From Mycobacterium sp. URHB0044 (GTDB lineage Bacteria; Actinomycetota; Actinomycetes; Mycobacteriales; Mycobacteriaceae): 64,000 nucleotides of DNA. The translations under genes and the position numbers were made by a program. The stretch's first letter is position 1; the number at the start of each line of letters is the position of its first letter. Location of the stretch: assembly GCF_000620625.1 (NCBI RefSeq), contig NZ_JIAW01000001.1, positions 682,001 to 746,000 of the forward strand, read 5' to 3'. This document shows positions 53,984 through 62,576 of this stretch, one piece after another. The notes under the pieces are model-generated. The model saw nothing but the letters and a program-made list of their open reading frames with translations, ran no database searches and had not been told where the DNA came from.

Positions 53984-55171
53984 ATGCAAGACACTCCGGC
54001 CGCCGAGGTCGAATCGGTCGCACGCGCACGCCCCCGGCGGCGCAGGCGCCGGCTGCTTCTCGTCTTCACCATCACGTTGCTCCTGCTGGGAGTGCCCTGG
54101 TGGACGCTGTTGGTGGCGGGCACGCAATGGCCGACGGGCATGGTCGTCGCCGGCACCATCGCCTTCGCCGCGGCGTTCGTCGGGCTGCCGGTCATGATGA
54201 CGCTCGGGCACGGCCGGCACCGCGACTGGGCCGCCGCGACGGGCGACGCGCTGCTCGGGGCGATCTGGGTGCTGTTCGTCTGGTCGGTGTTGTCCGTACT
54301 GCTTCGGCTCGCCTTGCTGGTCGGCGGCGTCGGGGAGCCGGGGCGTTCGCGCATCGTCGCGGGCGTGGTGGTGGCCGTCGTCGTCGCCCTCCTCGCGTGG
54401 GGGTATGCCGAGGCGATGCGGGTGCCGCGCATCAGGCGCGTCGACGTCGGAATCTCTCGACTGGGTCCCGGACTGGACGGTCTGCGCGTCGCGGTGATCA
54501 CCGACACCCACTACGGGCCGATCGACCGGGCGCGCTGGTCGGCCGGGGTGGTGGATCGCGTCAACGAACTCGATGCCGACGTCGTCTGCCACGTCGGCGA
54601 CATCGCCGACGGAACGGTGGACGTCCGGGAGCCGCAGGCCAGACCGCTCGCCTCGGTGCGCGCGCGGCTCGCCCGCGTCTACGTCACCGGCAACCATGAA
54701 TACTTCAGCGAGGCGCAGGGCTGGCTCGATTACATCGACGGAATCGGCTGGGATGCATTGCACAACCGGCACATTGCCGTCGAACGCGACGGCGACAAGC
54801 TGGTCATCGCGGGCGTCGACGACGCCACGGCCCAAGGCTCCGGCGTCGCTGGACACGGCGCGAATCTCGAAGCGGCGCTGGCGAATACCGATTCAAGGCT
54901 GCCGGTGCTGCTGCTCGCCCATCAGCCCAAGCAGATCACCGCGGCGGTCGCTGCGGGAGTGGACCTGCAGATCTCGGGACACACCCACGGCGGGCAGATC
55001 TGGCCGTTCAACTTCCTCGTTCGACTCGATCAACCCGTCGTGCAGGGACTGAGCAAGCATGGCGAGCGCACGCAGCTCTATACGAGTCGGGGTACCGGCT
55101 TCTGGGGCCCACCGTTCCGCGTCTTCGCGCCCAGCGAGATCACGCTACTGACGCTGCGTCGCACGGCCTGA
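53984..55171 (+). CDS. membrane metallophosphoesterase
   Basis: A 395-aa protein with an N-terminal Arg-rich segment and 4 membrane segments (30-150), then a calcineurin-like phosphoesterase domain. The five metal motifs are ITDTHYG, GDIADG, GNHEYF, LLAHQPKQ and GHTHGGQIWPF. It resembles YkuE/YaeI-type phosphoesterases that may act on lipid or nucleotide phosphates at the membrane. It begins 26 bp after the LacI stop but is probably its own unit. The last 70 residues include LYTSRGTGFWGPPFRVFAPSEI, typical of the group. Confidence 0.88.
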   Translation: MQDTPAAEVESVARARPRRRRRRLLLVFTITLLLLGVPWWTLLVAGTQWPTGMVVAGTIAFAAAFVGLPVMMTLGHGRHRDWAAATGDALLGAIWVLFVWSVLSVLLRLALLVGGVGEPGRSRIVAGVVVAVVVALLAWGYAEAMRVPRIRRVDVGISRLGPGLDGLRVAVITDTHYGPIDRARWSAGVVDRVNELDADVVCHVGDIADGTVDVREPQARPLASVRARLARVYVTGNHEYFSEAQGWLDYIDGIGWDALHNRHIAVERDGDKLVIAGVDDATAQGSGVAGHGANLEAALANTDSRLPVLLLAHQPKQITAAVAAGVDLQISGHTHGGQIWPFNFLVRLDQPVVQGLSKHGERTQLYTSRGTGFWGPPFRVFAPSEITLLTLRRTA

Positions 55172-55181
55172 GAATCTCGGC

Positions 55182-55862
55182 GTGTCCCAGCTGACCGACG
55201 CCGTCCGCCACGCACTGGCCGCCGCCGGTGACCCGAGCCGCGCTCCCGCGATGCAGGCGTACATGAAGTCGGAGATGCCCTACTACGGCGTGCGCCTTCC
55301 CGATGTTCGTCGGATCTGCCGGCCGATCTTCGCCGCGCATCCCGTCGAGTCGGACGGTGCCTTCGACGACACCGTCGAGAGTCTCTTCGTCGATGCGACA
55401 CACCGCGAAGAGCGCTACGCCGCAATCGAACTCGCCAAACACCGGCTCTACCGCGCGTTCCAGACACCGGACCGAATTCCGCTGTACTGCAGACTGATCA
55501 TCGCCGGTGCCTGGTGGGACACGGTCGACGAGATCGCCGCCAACGTGATCGGCCCGATCTTGATCGCGCATCCCGCCGACGTTCGTCCGACCGTGCTCGG
55601 GTGGGCGACCGATCCGAATCTCTGGCTGCGCCGAACGTCGATCATCGCGCAGTTGGGCGCGAAGCAAGGGACGGATCTGACGCTGCTCACATCGGCCATC
55701 GACGCGAACTTCGATGACTCCGACTTCTTCATTCGCAAGGCCATCGGGTGGGCGCTGCGGCAGTACGCGCGCACAGACCCGGAGTGGGTACGAGCCTTCG
55801 TCGCCGACCGAGAAGACCAACTCAGCGGTCTGTCGAAACGGGAGGCGCTCAAGCACCTGTAG
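55182..55862 (+). CDS. AlkD-like DNA alkylation repair protein
   Basis: A 226-aa all-helical HEAT-repeat protein of the AlkD family. It has MKSEMPYYGVRLPDVRRICR, ERYAAIELAKHRLYRAF, WWDTVDEIAANVIGP and DSDFFIRKAIGWALRQYARTDPEWVRAFV. AlkD removes 3- and 7-alkylpurines from DNA without base flipping. The start is GTG at 55182. It follows the phosphoesterase by 10 bp and could be cotranscribed. Confidence 0.87.
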   Translation: MSQLTDAVRHALAAAGDPSRAPAMQAYMKSEMPYYGVRLPDVRRICRPIFAAHPVESDGAFDDTVESLFVDATHREERYAAIELAKHRLYRAFQTPDRIPLYCRLIIAGAWWDTVDEIAANVIGPILIAHPADVRPTVLGWATDPNLWLRRTSIIAQLGAKQGTDLTLLTSAIDANFDDSDFFIRKAIGWALRQYARTDPEWVRAFVADREDQLSGLSKREALKHL

Positions 55863-55871
55863 TACTGGGCC

Positions 55872-55902
55872 TTGACAACCTACAACCGATTGGTTGTATG
55901 TT
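55872..55902 (+). promoter_or_regulatory. ArsR promoter with palindromic operator
   Basis: TTGACA (55872) and TATGTT (55897) form a -35/-10 pair with a 19-bp gap. Between and over them TACAACC-GATT-GGTTGTA (55881-55898) is a perfect inverted repeat with 7-bp arms. It sits just upstream of the ArsR GTG, fitting autorepression. Confidence 0.55.
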
Positions 55903-55908
55903 TAGTGC

Positions 55909-56250
55909 GTGATCGAGACCGACGAGGACCGGGCGGACGCCCTGTTCCACGCGCTCGCCGACCGGACCCGGCGCGACATCATGCGCCGGGTGCTGGCCGG
56001 AGAGCACTCGGTTTCCACGCTCGCCGCGGGGTACGAGATGAGCTTCGCGGCGGTACAGAAGCACGTCGTCGTGCTGGAGAAGGCGGGTCTGCTCACCAAG
56101 CGGCGTAGTGGTCGCGAGCAGCTGGCCAGCGGTGACGTGGCTGCGGTGCGGTCGGTGGCCTCCATGCTGACCGAGCTGGAACAGGTGTGGCGTGGCCGCA
56201 TCGCCCGCATCGACGAACTCATCTCATTCGACCCAACCAAGGAGAACTGA
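55909..56250 (+). CDS. ArsR-family transcriptional regulator
   Basis: A 113-aa ArsR-like winged helix protein: ADRTRRDIMRRVLAGEHSVSTLAAGYEMSFAAVQKHVVVLEKAGLLTKRRSGREQLASG. It lacks the metal-binding Cys motif (CxC) of classical ArsR sensors, so it probably senses something other than a metal. It is the SRPBCC-linked type, and its SRPBCC partner starts 3 bp downstream. GTG start at 55909. It is likely to bind the palindrome at 55881-55898. Confidence 0.88.
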   Translation: MIETDEDRADALFHALADRTRRDIMRRVLAGEHSVSTLAAGYEMSFAAVQKHVVVLEKAGLLTKRRSGREQLASGDVAAVRSVASMLTELEQVWRGRIARIDELISFDPTKEN

Positions 56251-56253
56251 ACG

Positions 56254-56739
56254 ATGCCCGTGACCGACGTCCAACACGACCTCGACGCGCTGACGCTCAC
56301 CATCACCGCCGACTTCGCCGCGCCGGTGGCGCGTATCTGGCAGGTCTACGCCGACCCGCGTCAGCTCGAGAAGGTTTGGGGGCCACCGACTTACCCGGCC
56401 ACCGTGGTCGACCACGACCTCGCGCCCGGCGGCCGCATGACGTACTTCATGACCGGCCCGGACGGCGACAAGCACGCCGGATACTGGCAGATCACGTCCG
56501 TCGACGAGCCGACGAGCTTCACCTTCGTCGACGGTTTCGCCGACCTGGACTTCAACCCGAACCCCGAGATGCCGGTCTCGAAGAACGTCTACACCTTCGC
56601 CGAACACGACGGCGGCACGCGGGCGATCTTCACGAGCACCTTCGAGTCCGCCGAGGCGTTGCAGCAAGTCCTCGACATGGGCATCGTCGAGGGCGCCTCG
56701 TTGTCGATCAACCAGATCGACGACCTGATTGCGTCCTGA
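56254..56739 (+). CDS. SRPBCC/AHSA1-family protein
   Basis: A 161-aa START-like fold protein: LTITADFAAPVARIWQVYADPRQLEKVWGPPTYPATVVDHDLAPGGRMTYFMTGPDGDKHAGYWQI, ending in helices. It forms a hydrophobic ligand pocket and is almost always paired with an ArsR gene of this type. The pair is separated by 3 bp. The ligand is unknown. A ligand-presenting role for the regulator is the usual suggestion, not proven. Confidence 0.86.
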   Translation: MPVTDVQHDLDALTLTITADFAAPVARIWQVYADPRQLEKVWGPPTYPATVVDHDLAPGGRMTYFMTGPDGDKHAGYWQITSVDEPTSFTFVDGFADLDFNPNPEMPVSKNVYTFAEHDGGTRAIFTSTFESAEALQQVLDMGIVEGASLSINQIDDLIAS

Positions 56740-56745
56740 CGCGGG

Positions 56746-57744
56746 CTAGAGTCCGGCGTTGCGGGCCAAGTCGATCGCGTACTGGTTGACGAAGCGCCCG
56801 GCGCCGGGCTCACCCCGGCCGCACGAACCGTCGGATTCACCGGGGCGTTTGATCCACAGGAAGGCGTCGACGTTGCCGTTGCCGGTATCCGTCGTCGGGC
56901 GGGCGCCGAGCGCCCGTCCGGTCGGATTGCACCAGTACATTTCGCCCTCGGCCGGGCCGGCACCGTTGCGCGACGTGTCGATGACGTAGGGCTTGCCGCC
57001 CGTCATCCCGGAGATGGCGTCGCCGTATCCGATCTCTTCGGCGGTGGTGAAGAAGTTCGCGGTGTTGAGGCTGAAGCCCCGTGCCTTGGCGACGCCGACC
57101 TGGTTGAGCCGGTTGGCCATCTCGCCGGCGGCCGTCCACCGGGAGTGCCCGGCGTCGACGTAGACGGCCGTGGCGGGGTTGCGGGTCAACGCGTCGACGG
57201 CGTAGCTCATCAGGTCGAAGCGCTCCTGGCGCTGGTCACCCGACAGGCAGTCGGCCATGGAGAGGGCATCGGGTTCGAGGATGACCGTCGCCGGGCCAGC
57301 GCCGATGGCGCCCGCGACGCCATCGATCCAGCCCTTGTACGCGCCGGCGGACCCGAATCCACCGGCGGCGAAGCTGCCGCAGTCGCGGTGCGGAATTCCG
57401 TACAGCGCGAGTACCGGCATGGTGCCGGCAGCCTGAGCTGCGGCAATGTACTGCGCGTCGACCGCAGGAGTAGACAGGTTGTCCATCCAGTACGCGGTCG
57501 GTGTGTCGGCGATGGCGTTCAGCTCCGGGCTCGGCGGGTTGACGCCGTTGGCGGCGTTCCTGGCCTTGGAGGAGGGGTTGACGTAGAACGGCAATCCGGC
57601 CAACGGGTTCGCGTCGGCGGCCAGGCGCACCGTCGGGGCCGGAACGGCAGGCACTGGGTCAGCGATCACGCCCGCGGCGACCGCCGCGATGGCAAGGAAG
57701 GGGGAGATCCAACGTGTTACTGCACCAGCAGCTGAGGACGTCAC
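56746..57744 (-). CDS. glycoside hydrolase family 6, CelA-type endoglucanase
   Basis: A 332-aa secreted GH6 cellulase. An N-terminal signal (about 1-30, ending VIADPVPA) precedes the catalytic domain: PLAGLPFYVNPSSKARNAAN, VILEPDALSMADC (catalytic acid Asp), AVYVDAGHSRW, DTSRNG and WIKRPGESDGSCG. No cellulose-binding module is present. Mycobacteria, including M. tuberculosis CelA1, carry similar enzymes that act on cellulose. Gene and IclR are divergent, the 316-bp gap holding an 11-bp tandem repeat. Confidence 0.9.
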   Translation of the reverse strand: MTSSAAGAVTRWISPFLAIAAVAAGVIADPVPAVPAPTVRLAADANPLAGLPFYVNPSSKARNAANGVNPPSPELNAIADTPTAYWMDNLSTPAVDAQYIAAAQAAGTMPVLALYGIPHRDCGSFAAGGFGSAGAYKGWIDGVAGAIGAGPATVILEPDALSMADCLSGDQRQERFDLMSYAVDALTRNPATAVYVDAGHSRWTAAGEMANRLNQVGVAKARGFSLNTANFFTTAEEIGYGDAISGMTGGKPYVIDTSRNGAGPAEGEMYWCNPTGRALGARPTTDTGNGNVDAFLWIKRPGESDGSCGRGEPGAGRFVNQYAIDLARNAGL

Positions 57745-58060
57745 CCCAGAAAAATAGTGGGGCTACGCAGTAAGCGCCAATCCGCGACTGACTCTCGACT
57801 GCGGGTTCGCAAATCAACGACCAGCTTGGCTGCGCGCTGCCCGGGTTGCTGGTGGGTTGCTGGTTGGTCACGACCATAGGTCGCTCTTGAACGCCACCGG
57901 GCGAAGGTGTGCCGACGGATTCCCAGTGAACTCCAAGCACATTCACAGATTTGTCTGGACTGTCCAAAGCCCGCGAACTGGGTGAGGTCTCTGTCAGAAT
58001 GTGCTTTGCTCCGTCCCCCCGAGTGAAGCGGAGCATCGGCGCGGCGAGGGATGATCCGAC
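57745..58060. other. 316-bp divergent intergenic region
   Basis: No gene is seen between the GH6 start and the IclR start. The region carries a tandem 11-bp repeat (57843-57864) and presumably both promoters. I see no clear operator beyond that. Confidence 0.6.
57843..57864. repeat. tandem 11-bp repeat
   Basis: GGGTTGCTGGT occurs twice in a row without a gap. It lies 100 bp upstream of the GH6 ATG and 197 bp upstream of the IclR ATG. A regulatory role is possible but not shown. Confidence 0.7.
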
Positions 58061-58834
58061 ATGGCGGGTGAGGTTGTCGACGACCACACCGTGGTCGGCC
58101 GTGCCATGGCCCTCATCGAGGCGGTGGCCATCTGCGGTCCACGAGTCACTTTGGCTGAGCTGGCTGCGGTCAGTGGCATCCCCAAGCCCACGGTGTTGCG
58201 AATTGCAACCGGCCTGGTGAGCCGGCAGCTGCTCACGCGCACCGACGGCGGTTACTCGCTGGGCCCCGAACTGAGTCGCCTCGGTGAAAAGGCCGCCCTG
58301 CAACGAGATTTCGAGCGCTACGTCCCGGTCATGGAGGATCTTCACGCAGCATACGGGGGAATCGCGTGGATGGCCGCCGGACGTGAGCTGGAAGATGTTG
58401 CGCCTGTCGTGCGGGTCTCCGATCCAGAGTTCGTCGTCCTTGCGCGCCACGGATGGCCGGCACCGGGCAGCGTGGCGATGTTGACGAGCACTGCTTTGGG
58501 CCATTTAGCGCTCGCGCAGCAACCAGAACTATTCGAACGCGTCGCCCGGCGTCCAATGGCGCCATCCGCGCCCAACGCCCCACGCGACGTCCGACAGTTG
58601 TTCGCGTCTGTGCAACGAGCTCGCCAGGAGGGTTTCGCCGTGGAATCCGAACAGAGCACCCCGGGGTGGAGCTGTGTGGCCGCGCCGCTGCCAACCACGA
58701 CAGACACGAAGGCCGTCATCGGTGTCACTCTGCCCGTAGGCCGCGCCAACGCGCGCGAAATCATCCGCGCCGTCCTTCGTGCGTTCGACGCCGTCGCGGC
58801 AGACATCGGCCCGCTGCATCGACCTTCGAGCTGA
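58061..58834 (+). CDS. IclR-family transcriptional regulator
   Basis: A 257-aa IclR regulator. The winged helix is ALIEAVAICGPRVTLAELAAVSGIPKPTVLRIATGLVSRQLLTRTDGGYSLGP (about 18-68). The GAF-like ligand domain follows with STALGHLALAQQPE and FASVQRARQEGFAVESEQSTPGWSCVAAPL. It is divergent from the GH6 gene and convergent with the PGRS gene. Either the neighbouring GH6 or a distant target could be regulated; no operator was recognised. Confidence 0.88.
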   Translation: MAGEVVDDHTVVGRAMALIEAVAICGPRVTLAELAAVSGIPKPTVLRIATGLVSRQLLTRTDGGYSLGPELSRLGEKAALQRDFERYVPVMEDLHAAYGGIAWMAAGRELEDVAPVVRVSDPEFVVLARHGWPAPGSVAMLTSTALGHLALAQQPELFERVARRPMAPSAPNAPRDVRQLFASVQRARQEGFAVESEQSTPGWSCVAAPLPTTTDTKAVIGVTLPVGRANAREIIRAVLRAFDAVAADIGPLHRPSS

Positions 58835-58861
58835 CGGATGAGCGGAGCGCCGTAGCGCGTC

Positions 58862-60430
58862 CTAGCCGTCCGCGCCGGGGCTGCCGGTCTGCCCGTCGGT
58901 ATGGCTGCCGGTCGAGCTGGTGGCGGGTCCACCGGGGCCGCCTGCACCGCCGGCGGCTCCCTTGCCGCCGGCTCCGCCGTTGCCGCCATCGCCGCCGAAG
59001 GCGTTGCCGGACAGGGACTGCGCAAGGCCGCCGCCACCGCCGTCGCCCCCGGGCTGCCCGGTACCGCCGGCGCCGCCGTTTCCGCCATGACCGGCCACCG
59101 CGGCGCCCAACGGGCTGCCGGCCGCGCCGCCGTCTCCGCCGCCGCCACCACTGCCAGTCGAACCGCCCTGGCCGCCAAATCCCCCTGCGCCGCCGAAGGC
59201 GTTCCCGCTCGTGCTGTTACCGGAAGCACCGTCGCCGCCGTTACCACCGTCGCCACTGCAGGCTCCGGTGCCGCCGTTGCCCCCGCCGCCACCGAGGCCC
59301 TGACCCGACGTGCTGATTCCGATCCCACCGAAGCCGCCGTCGCCGCCGTTGCCGGCGATGATCGCATTGCCGCCGTCGCCCCCGACGCCGCCAAAGGTGT
59401 TGCCCGACTTGCTCAGGCCCTCACCACCCTGGCCACCCGTGCCGCCGTCGCCGAACTGTGCGTCGCCGCCGCCGCCCCCCGAGCCGCCTGCGCCCTGGGA
59501 GGTGGTGCTCTGGCCGAGTCCGCCTATGCCGCCCGTTCCGCCGGCGCCCATCAGGCCAGCGGCGCCGCCCTCGCCGCCTCGTCCGCCGAATGCGAGACCG
59601 TCGACGCTCACGCCCTGTCCGCCCACGCCGCCAGCGCCGCCGTTGCCCAAGAGCAGCCCGCCGGATCCGCCGTTGCCACCTGCGCGTCCGACGGCGACGG
59701 CCGTGGTCTCCACGACGTCACCGCCGGCGCCGCCGTTCCCGCCGTTGCCGATCAGTCCTGCCCCGCCGCCGTTTCCGGCCGCCTGGCCGAGCGCGCCGGC
59801 TCCCCCGTTGCCACCATTGCCGAAGAAGAAGCCGCCGTGGCCACCGTCTTGGCCAGGTCCGCCGTCGGCACCGTTGCCGATCAGCAGGCCACCGTTCTCG
59901 CCCGGCTCATCGCCATTGCTGATGAAGATGCCGACCACGGCGGCGAAGAAGTCACCGATCGACGGCACTGCCGTCGGCGCTAGCGGCGTGAGTAGGGGAT
60001 GGGCCGCCACCAGCGCTGTCGGATTCATTCCGGCCGACGATGAACCGCCGGAGGGCGTCGCGGAAGGGCCGAAACCGCTCGGCGCGAAGAACATCGAGGT
60101 GGAGATCGGACCGGCGCTTACACCATGTCCTACAAGGGAAGTGCCGCCCGAAACGGCGCCCTCTTCTGACGAAGAGACGGTCGTGGGTCCGGTGTTCCCC
60201 GGCAGTGCAAGCGCTGCGGCAAGCAGGCCATTCGGTGTGGCGAGCCCGGCCAATGCCACTGGTGTCGCTGCCGGCGCGGGCGAAATCGCGACGGAGCGGG
60301 GAACGGCTCGCACCGGCGCGCCGCTGGTCTGCGGGCCGGAGACGTAGGCGGTTCCGGCAGCTGCGAGTACGCCGACCGCCAGGGCGGCGGTCGCCATGGT
60401 GAGGTGGCTGGCACGTGCGGCAGTCGTCAT
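58862..60430 (-). CDS. PGRS-type Gly-rich secreted protein without a PE domain
   Basis: A 522-aa protein made of an N-terminal signal-like segment ([24 protein letters not shown]), an Ala/Pro/Ser linker (35-175), then about 340 residues of PGRS repeat with Gly-Gly-X triplets and spaced NGG/GNGG units ([31 protein letters not shown]). This is the repeat chemistry of mycobacterial PE_PGRS proteins. No PE (Pro-Glu) domain or YxxxD/E secretion signal is present, so it is probably Sec-exported. The PGRS part is typical of calcium-binding parallel beta-helix or polyglycine sheets. The reverse strand shows long Pro/Ala-rich open frames that are shadows. Confidence 0.85.
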   Translation of the reverse strand: MTTAARASHLTMATAALAVGVLAAAGTAYVSGPQTSGAPVRAVPRSVAISPAPAATPVALAGLATPNGLLAAALALPGNTGPTTVSSSEEGAVSGGTSLVGHGVSAGPISTSMFFAPSGFGPSATPSGGSSSAGMNPTALVAAHPLLTPLAPTAVPSIGDFFAAVVGIFISNGDEPGENGGLLIGNGADGGPGQDGGHGGFFFGNGGNGGAGALGQAAGNGGGAGLIGNGGNGGAGGDVVETTAVAVGRAGGNGGSGGLLLGNGGAGGVGGQGVSVDGLAFGGRGGEGGAAGLMGAGGTGGIGGLGQSTTSQGAGGSGGGGGDAQFGDGGTGGQGGEGLSKSGNTFGGVGGDGGNAIIAGNGGDGGFGGIGISTSGQGLGGGGGNGGTGACSGDGGNGGDGASGNSTSGNAFGGAGGFGGQGGSTGSGGGGGDGGAAGSPLGAAVAGHGGNGGAGGTGQPGGDGGGGGLAQSLSGNAFGGDGGNGGAGGKGAAGGAGGPGGPATSSTGSHTDGQTGSPGADG

Positions 60431-60498
60431 CGCGGCCCCCCTCGGATCAAGTCAGCGAACGATACGACTTGGTGCGGCGGATTGTCGCGCGCCCGTTT

Positions 60499-60533
60499 CA
60501 TTGAGTGAAATGGGCTCATTGAATGAAATGGGC
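60499..60533. repeat. tandem 17-bp repeat upstream of the PGRS gene
   Basis: CATTGAGTGAAATGGGC (60499) and CATTGAATGAAATGGGC (60517) repeat with one mismatch and an 18-bp period. The first copy also forms TTTCA...TGAAA inverted arms. It lies 69 bp before the PGRS ATG and just downstream of the SRPBCC stop. It could be an operator or a slippage-prone promoter element. Confidence 0.65.
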
Positions 60534-60545
60534 GAGGGCTCCGGG

Positions 60546-60962
60546 CTAGGCAGCTCGAGCGACCAAGGCCGCTACCACGTCGGGAAAGTCCGCGGTGATG
60601 TCAGGGCCTATCTGCGGGCCGAGCTCGTCAGCTTCGGCACCGGTGATCTCGGTGCGGTACGTGACTCGGGTGCCGCCACCGTCGAGCGGCTCGAGGCGGT
60701 GCACCGTGGTGACGATGACTCCACCGAAATCGCACACGTCGGTGAATTGCTCACCGACGACGACGTCGGCCAAGCGCATGTTGATCGGCTCCTCATCCGG
60801 TCCCGGGATCATCGCGAACGTGGTGCCTGCCGTAAAGGGGCCATCCACCTTGATCTCGGCGATGCCCGGGCTCCACTGCGACCACGCCTCGATATCGGCC
60901 CAGACCTCCCACAGTGCTTGTGGCGCAACGGTTGTCTCGATGGTGTGCTCGTACTCCCACAT
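60546..60962 (-). CDS. SRPBCC-fold protein
   Basis: A 138-aa START/polyketide-cyclase-like protein: MWEYEHTIETTVAPQALWEVWADIEAWSQWSPGIAEIKVDGPFTAGTTFAMIPG. It is a small ligand-binding fold of unknown substrate. ATG 60962 is used; an ATG at 60980 would add six residues with no ribosome-binding site. It is downstream of the TetR gene on the same strand, 48 bp away, and may be part of its unit. Confidence 0.8.
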   Translation of the reverse strand: MWEYEHTIETTVAPQALWEVWADIEAWSQWSPGIAEIKVDGPFTAGTTFAMIPGPDEEPINMRLADVVVGEQFTDVCDFGGVIVTTVHRLEPLDGGGTRVTYRTEITGAEADELGPQIGPDITADFPDVVAALVARAA

Positions 60963-61010
60963 GGACGTTGCGCCTTTCATCGACGGTCGTCGGCGCGGCC
61001 GGTCGCCCGA

Positions 61011-61619
61011 TCAAGATCTCTGCCCGGGATCATAGACACCGAGGCCCGCGATCAGCAGGTCGAGCATGTTCTCGTAGCTGGTCGTGGCGTCGGACGTCTG
61101 ACCGATCCCGGCAATCTCGATGGTGACGGCGCCGTGGAGCGCACTCCAGACCGCTTGTGCGGCTTCGGTCGGATCGGAAGACGTCCCGTCGGCGGCCATC
61201 GCGCGGATCAGCTCGATGAGGACGCCGAAGGCTGCGCGCCCGTGATCCGCGACTGGTGACGACTGGTCTTCGAGTGGGCTGCCCATCGAGAAGATCAACA
61301 GGTATCGAGCCGGGTGCTCGAGTGCGTAGTCGCGATAACTCCGGCACGCCTGACGAAATCGCTGCACTGGCTCGGCGTCCGAGGGTGTCTCGATGACGGC
61401 GGCCAGCTCGTCCAACGCCCGCACGGCCAACGCGGCAAGAAGGCCTTCCTTGTTGTCGAACCTGTTGTAGACGCTCATGGGTGCGACGGCCGCTTCACTC
61501 GCGACCGCGCGGATGGTGACGCCGTTGGTGCCGTCGCGGTCCAGCACGGTCTCGGCCGCGTGTAGCAATGCGGCCGAGACCTGGTCACTGGCCGTGCGGC
61601 GACGGCGAGTCGTGGTCAT
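61011..61619 (-). CDS. TetR-family regulator
   Basis: A 202-aa TetR protein: MTTTRRRRTASDQVSAALLHAAETVLDRDGTNGVTIRAVASEAAVAPMSVYNRFDNKEGLLAALAVRALDELAAVI, then a C-terminal TetR_C-type ligand domain. ATG at 61619 overlaps the stop of the hydrolase gene upstream (ATGA). The hydrolase, TetR and SRPBCC genes may form one minus-strand operon. Ligand unknown. Confidence 0.88.
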   Translation of the reverse strand: MTTTRRRRTASDQVSAALLHAAETVLDRDGTNGVTIRAVASEAAVAPMSVYNRFDNKEGLLAALAVRALDELAAVIETPSDAEPVQRFRQACRSYRDYALEHPARYLLIFSMGSPLEDQSSPVADHGRAAFGVLIELIRAMAADGTSSDPTEAAQAVWSALHGAVTIEIAGIGQTSDATTSYENMLDLLIAGLGVYDPGQRS

Positions 61620-62416
61620 GCCAGCGCGGCAACCTCTCGATGAACCATCCAGGCGAGGGCGGTGTCGGCGACGTCGCGCCACCCGCCATCGATGGTAAGG
61701 GAGTGTCCGCGTCCTTCGAATTCGTGGAAGTCGGTGATGGCGTCGGACTTTCCGTAGAGCGCGTGGGCAGCCTTGGCGGTCACCAGGGGTACGGTGTGGT
61801 CCGCCGTGCCTGCGGTGATCAACAGGGGTCCGCGCGTGCCGTTGGTGGTGTCGACCTTTGCGGGTGAATTGGGCGAGAAGTTCGCGCTCGCGGCCTCGAA
61901 CAGCGGCTTGCCGGGTGACGGGATGGACCACTGTTCCCAGAGCGCGTCGGATTCCGCGGGTGTCAGGGCGTTGCCGAAACCGTAGCGCCACTGCGCCTGG
62001 GTGAGCGCCTTCGCGCGGCCGCGGTTGAGGGGATTGCCCAGTACGGGGAAGGCCGAGCGTAGCTGGGCGATCGGGAGCGGCCTGACGCCCTTGATCGGCG
62101 CGGGATCGATGGCGATCGCAGCGGCCGCCTTGTTCTGCGCGAGCAATTTCTGGGCGATGAGGCCGCCGAACGAGTGGCCGATCACGACGGGCGGGGTGTC
62201 GAACCGATCGAGCACCTTGGCGAAGTGATCGGTCAAGTCGTCGATGCCGAATCCCGCTTGGTCAGAAGCATTTTCGCGCGTCTCTTGCACACTTGGGTAC
62301 TCGCCGGGCCATGCCGGGGCGATGGCCTGATGGCCCTGGGCGGCGAAGTGTTCGATCCACGGTTGCCACGCGGTGTGCGAGATCCACAGGCCGTGGATGA
62401 AGACGACGTTGGTCAT
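61616..62416 (-). CDS. alpha/beta hydrolase
   Basis: A 266-aa alpha/beta hydrolase. FIHGLWISHTAW contains the HG oxyanion motif, GHSFGG holds the nucleophile Ser, and the catalytic His is in GRGHSLTIDGGW; the Asp is in TAGTADHTVP. It is of the lipase/esterase-like type common in actinobacteria. It overlaps the TetR start, so it is likely regulated by it. Substrate unknown. Confidence 0.88.
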   Translation of the reverse strand: MTNVVFIHGLWISHTAWQPWIEHFAAQGHQAIAPAWPGEYPSVQETRENASDQAGFGIDDLTDHFAKVLDRFDTPPVVIGHSFGGLIAQKLLAQNKAAAAIAIDPAPIKGVRPLPIAQLRSAFPVLGNPLNRGRAKALTQAQWRYGFGNALTPAESDALWEQWSIPSPGKPLFEAASANFSPNSPAKVDTTNGTRGPLLITAGTADHTVPLVTAKAAHALYGKSDAITDFHEFEGRGHSLTIDGGWRDVADTALAWMVHREVAALA

Positions 62417-62576
62417 GATGAGCTCCTCTATAGAACGACGTTACATAAGCCGGTAGAGTGCTCAACGGCGCCAAGGCGGCGGATCATCCCGACGCCGACG
62501 TGGGCGTCGTCACATGGGCTATCGCGTCGGATTCTTCGCCGCGATGATCGCCGACTTCACGGCCGTGGGGCAGTAT

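Noticed and set aside
58862..59900. CRISPR-like periodicity in the Gly-rich region
   Set aside because: The repeats are short, degenerate codon-level triplets in one reading frame, not uniform repeats with unique spacers. There are no cas genes nearby.
58901..60347. Long Ala/Pro-rich plus-strand frames opposite the PGRS gene
   Set aside because: They are the reverse complement of Gly-rich repeats, which always gives Pro/Ala-rich frames. The minus-strand protein has an export leader and PGRS pattern.
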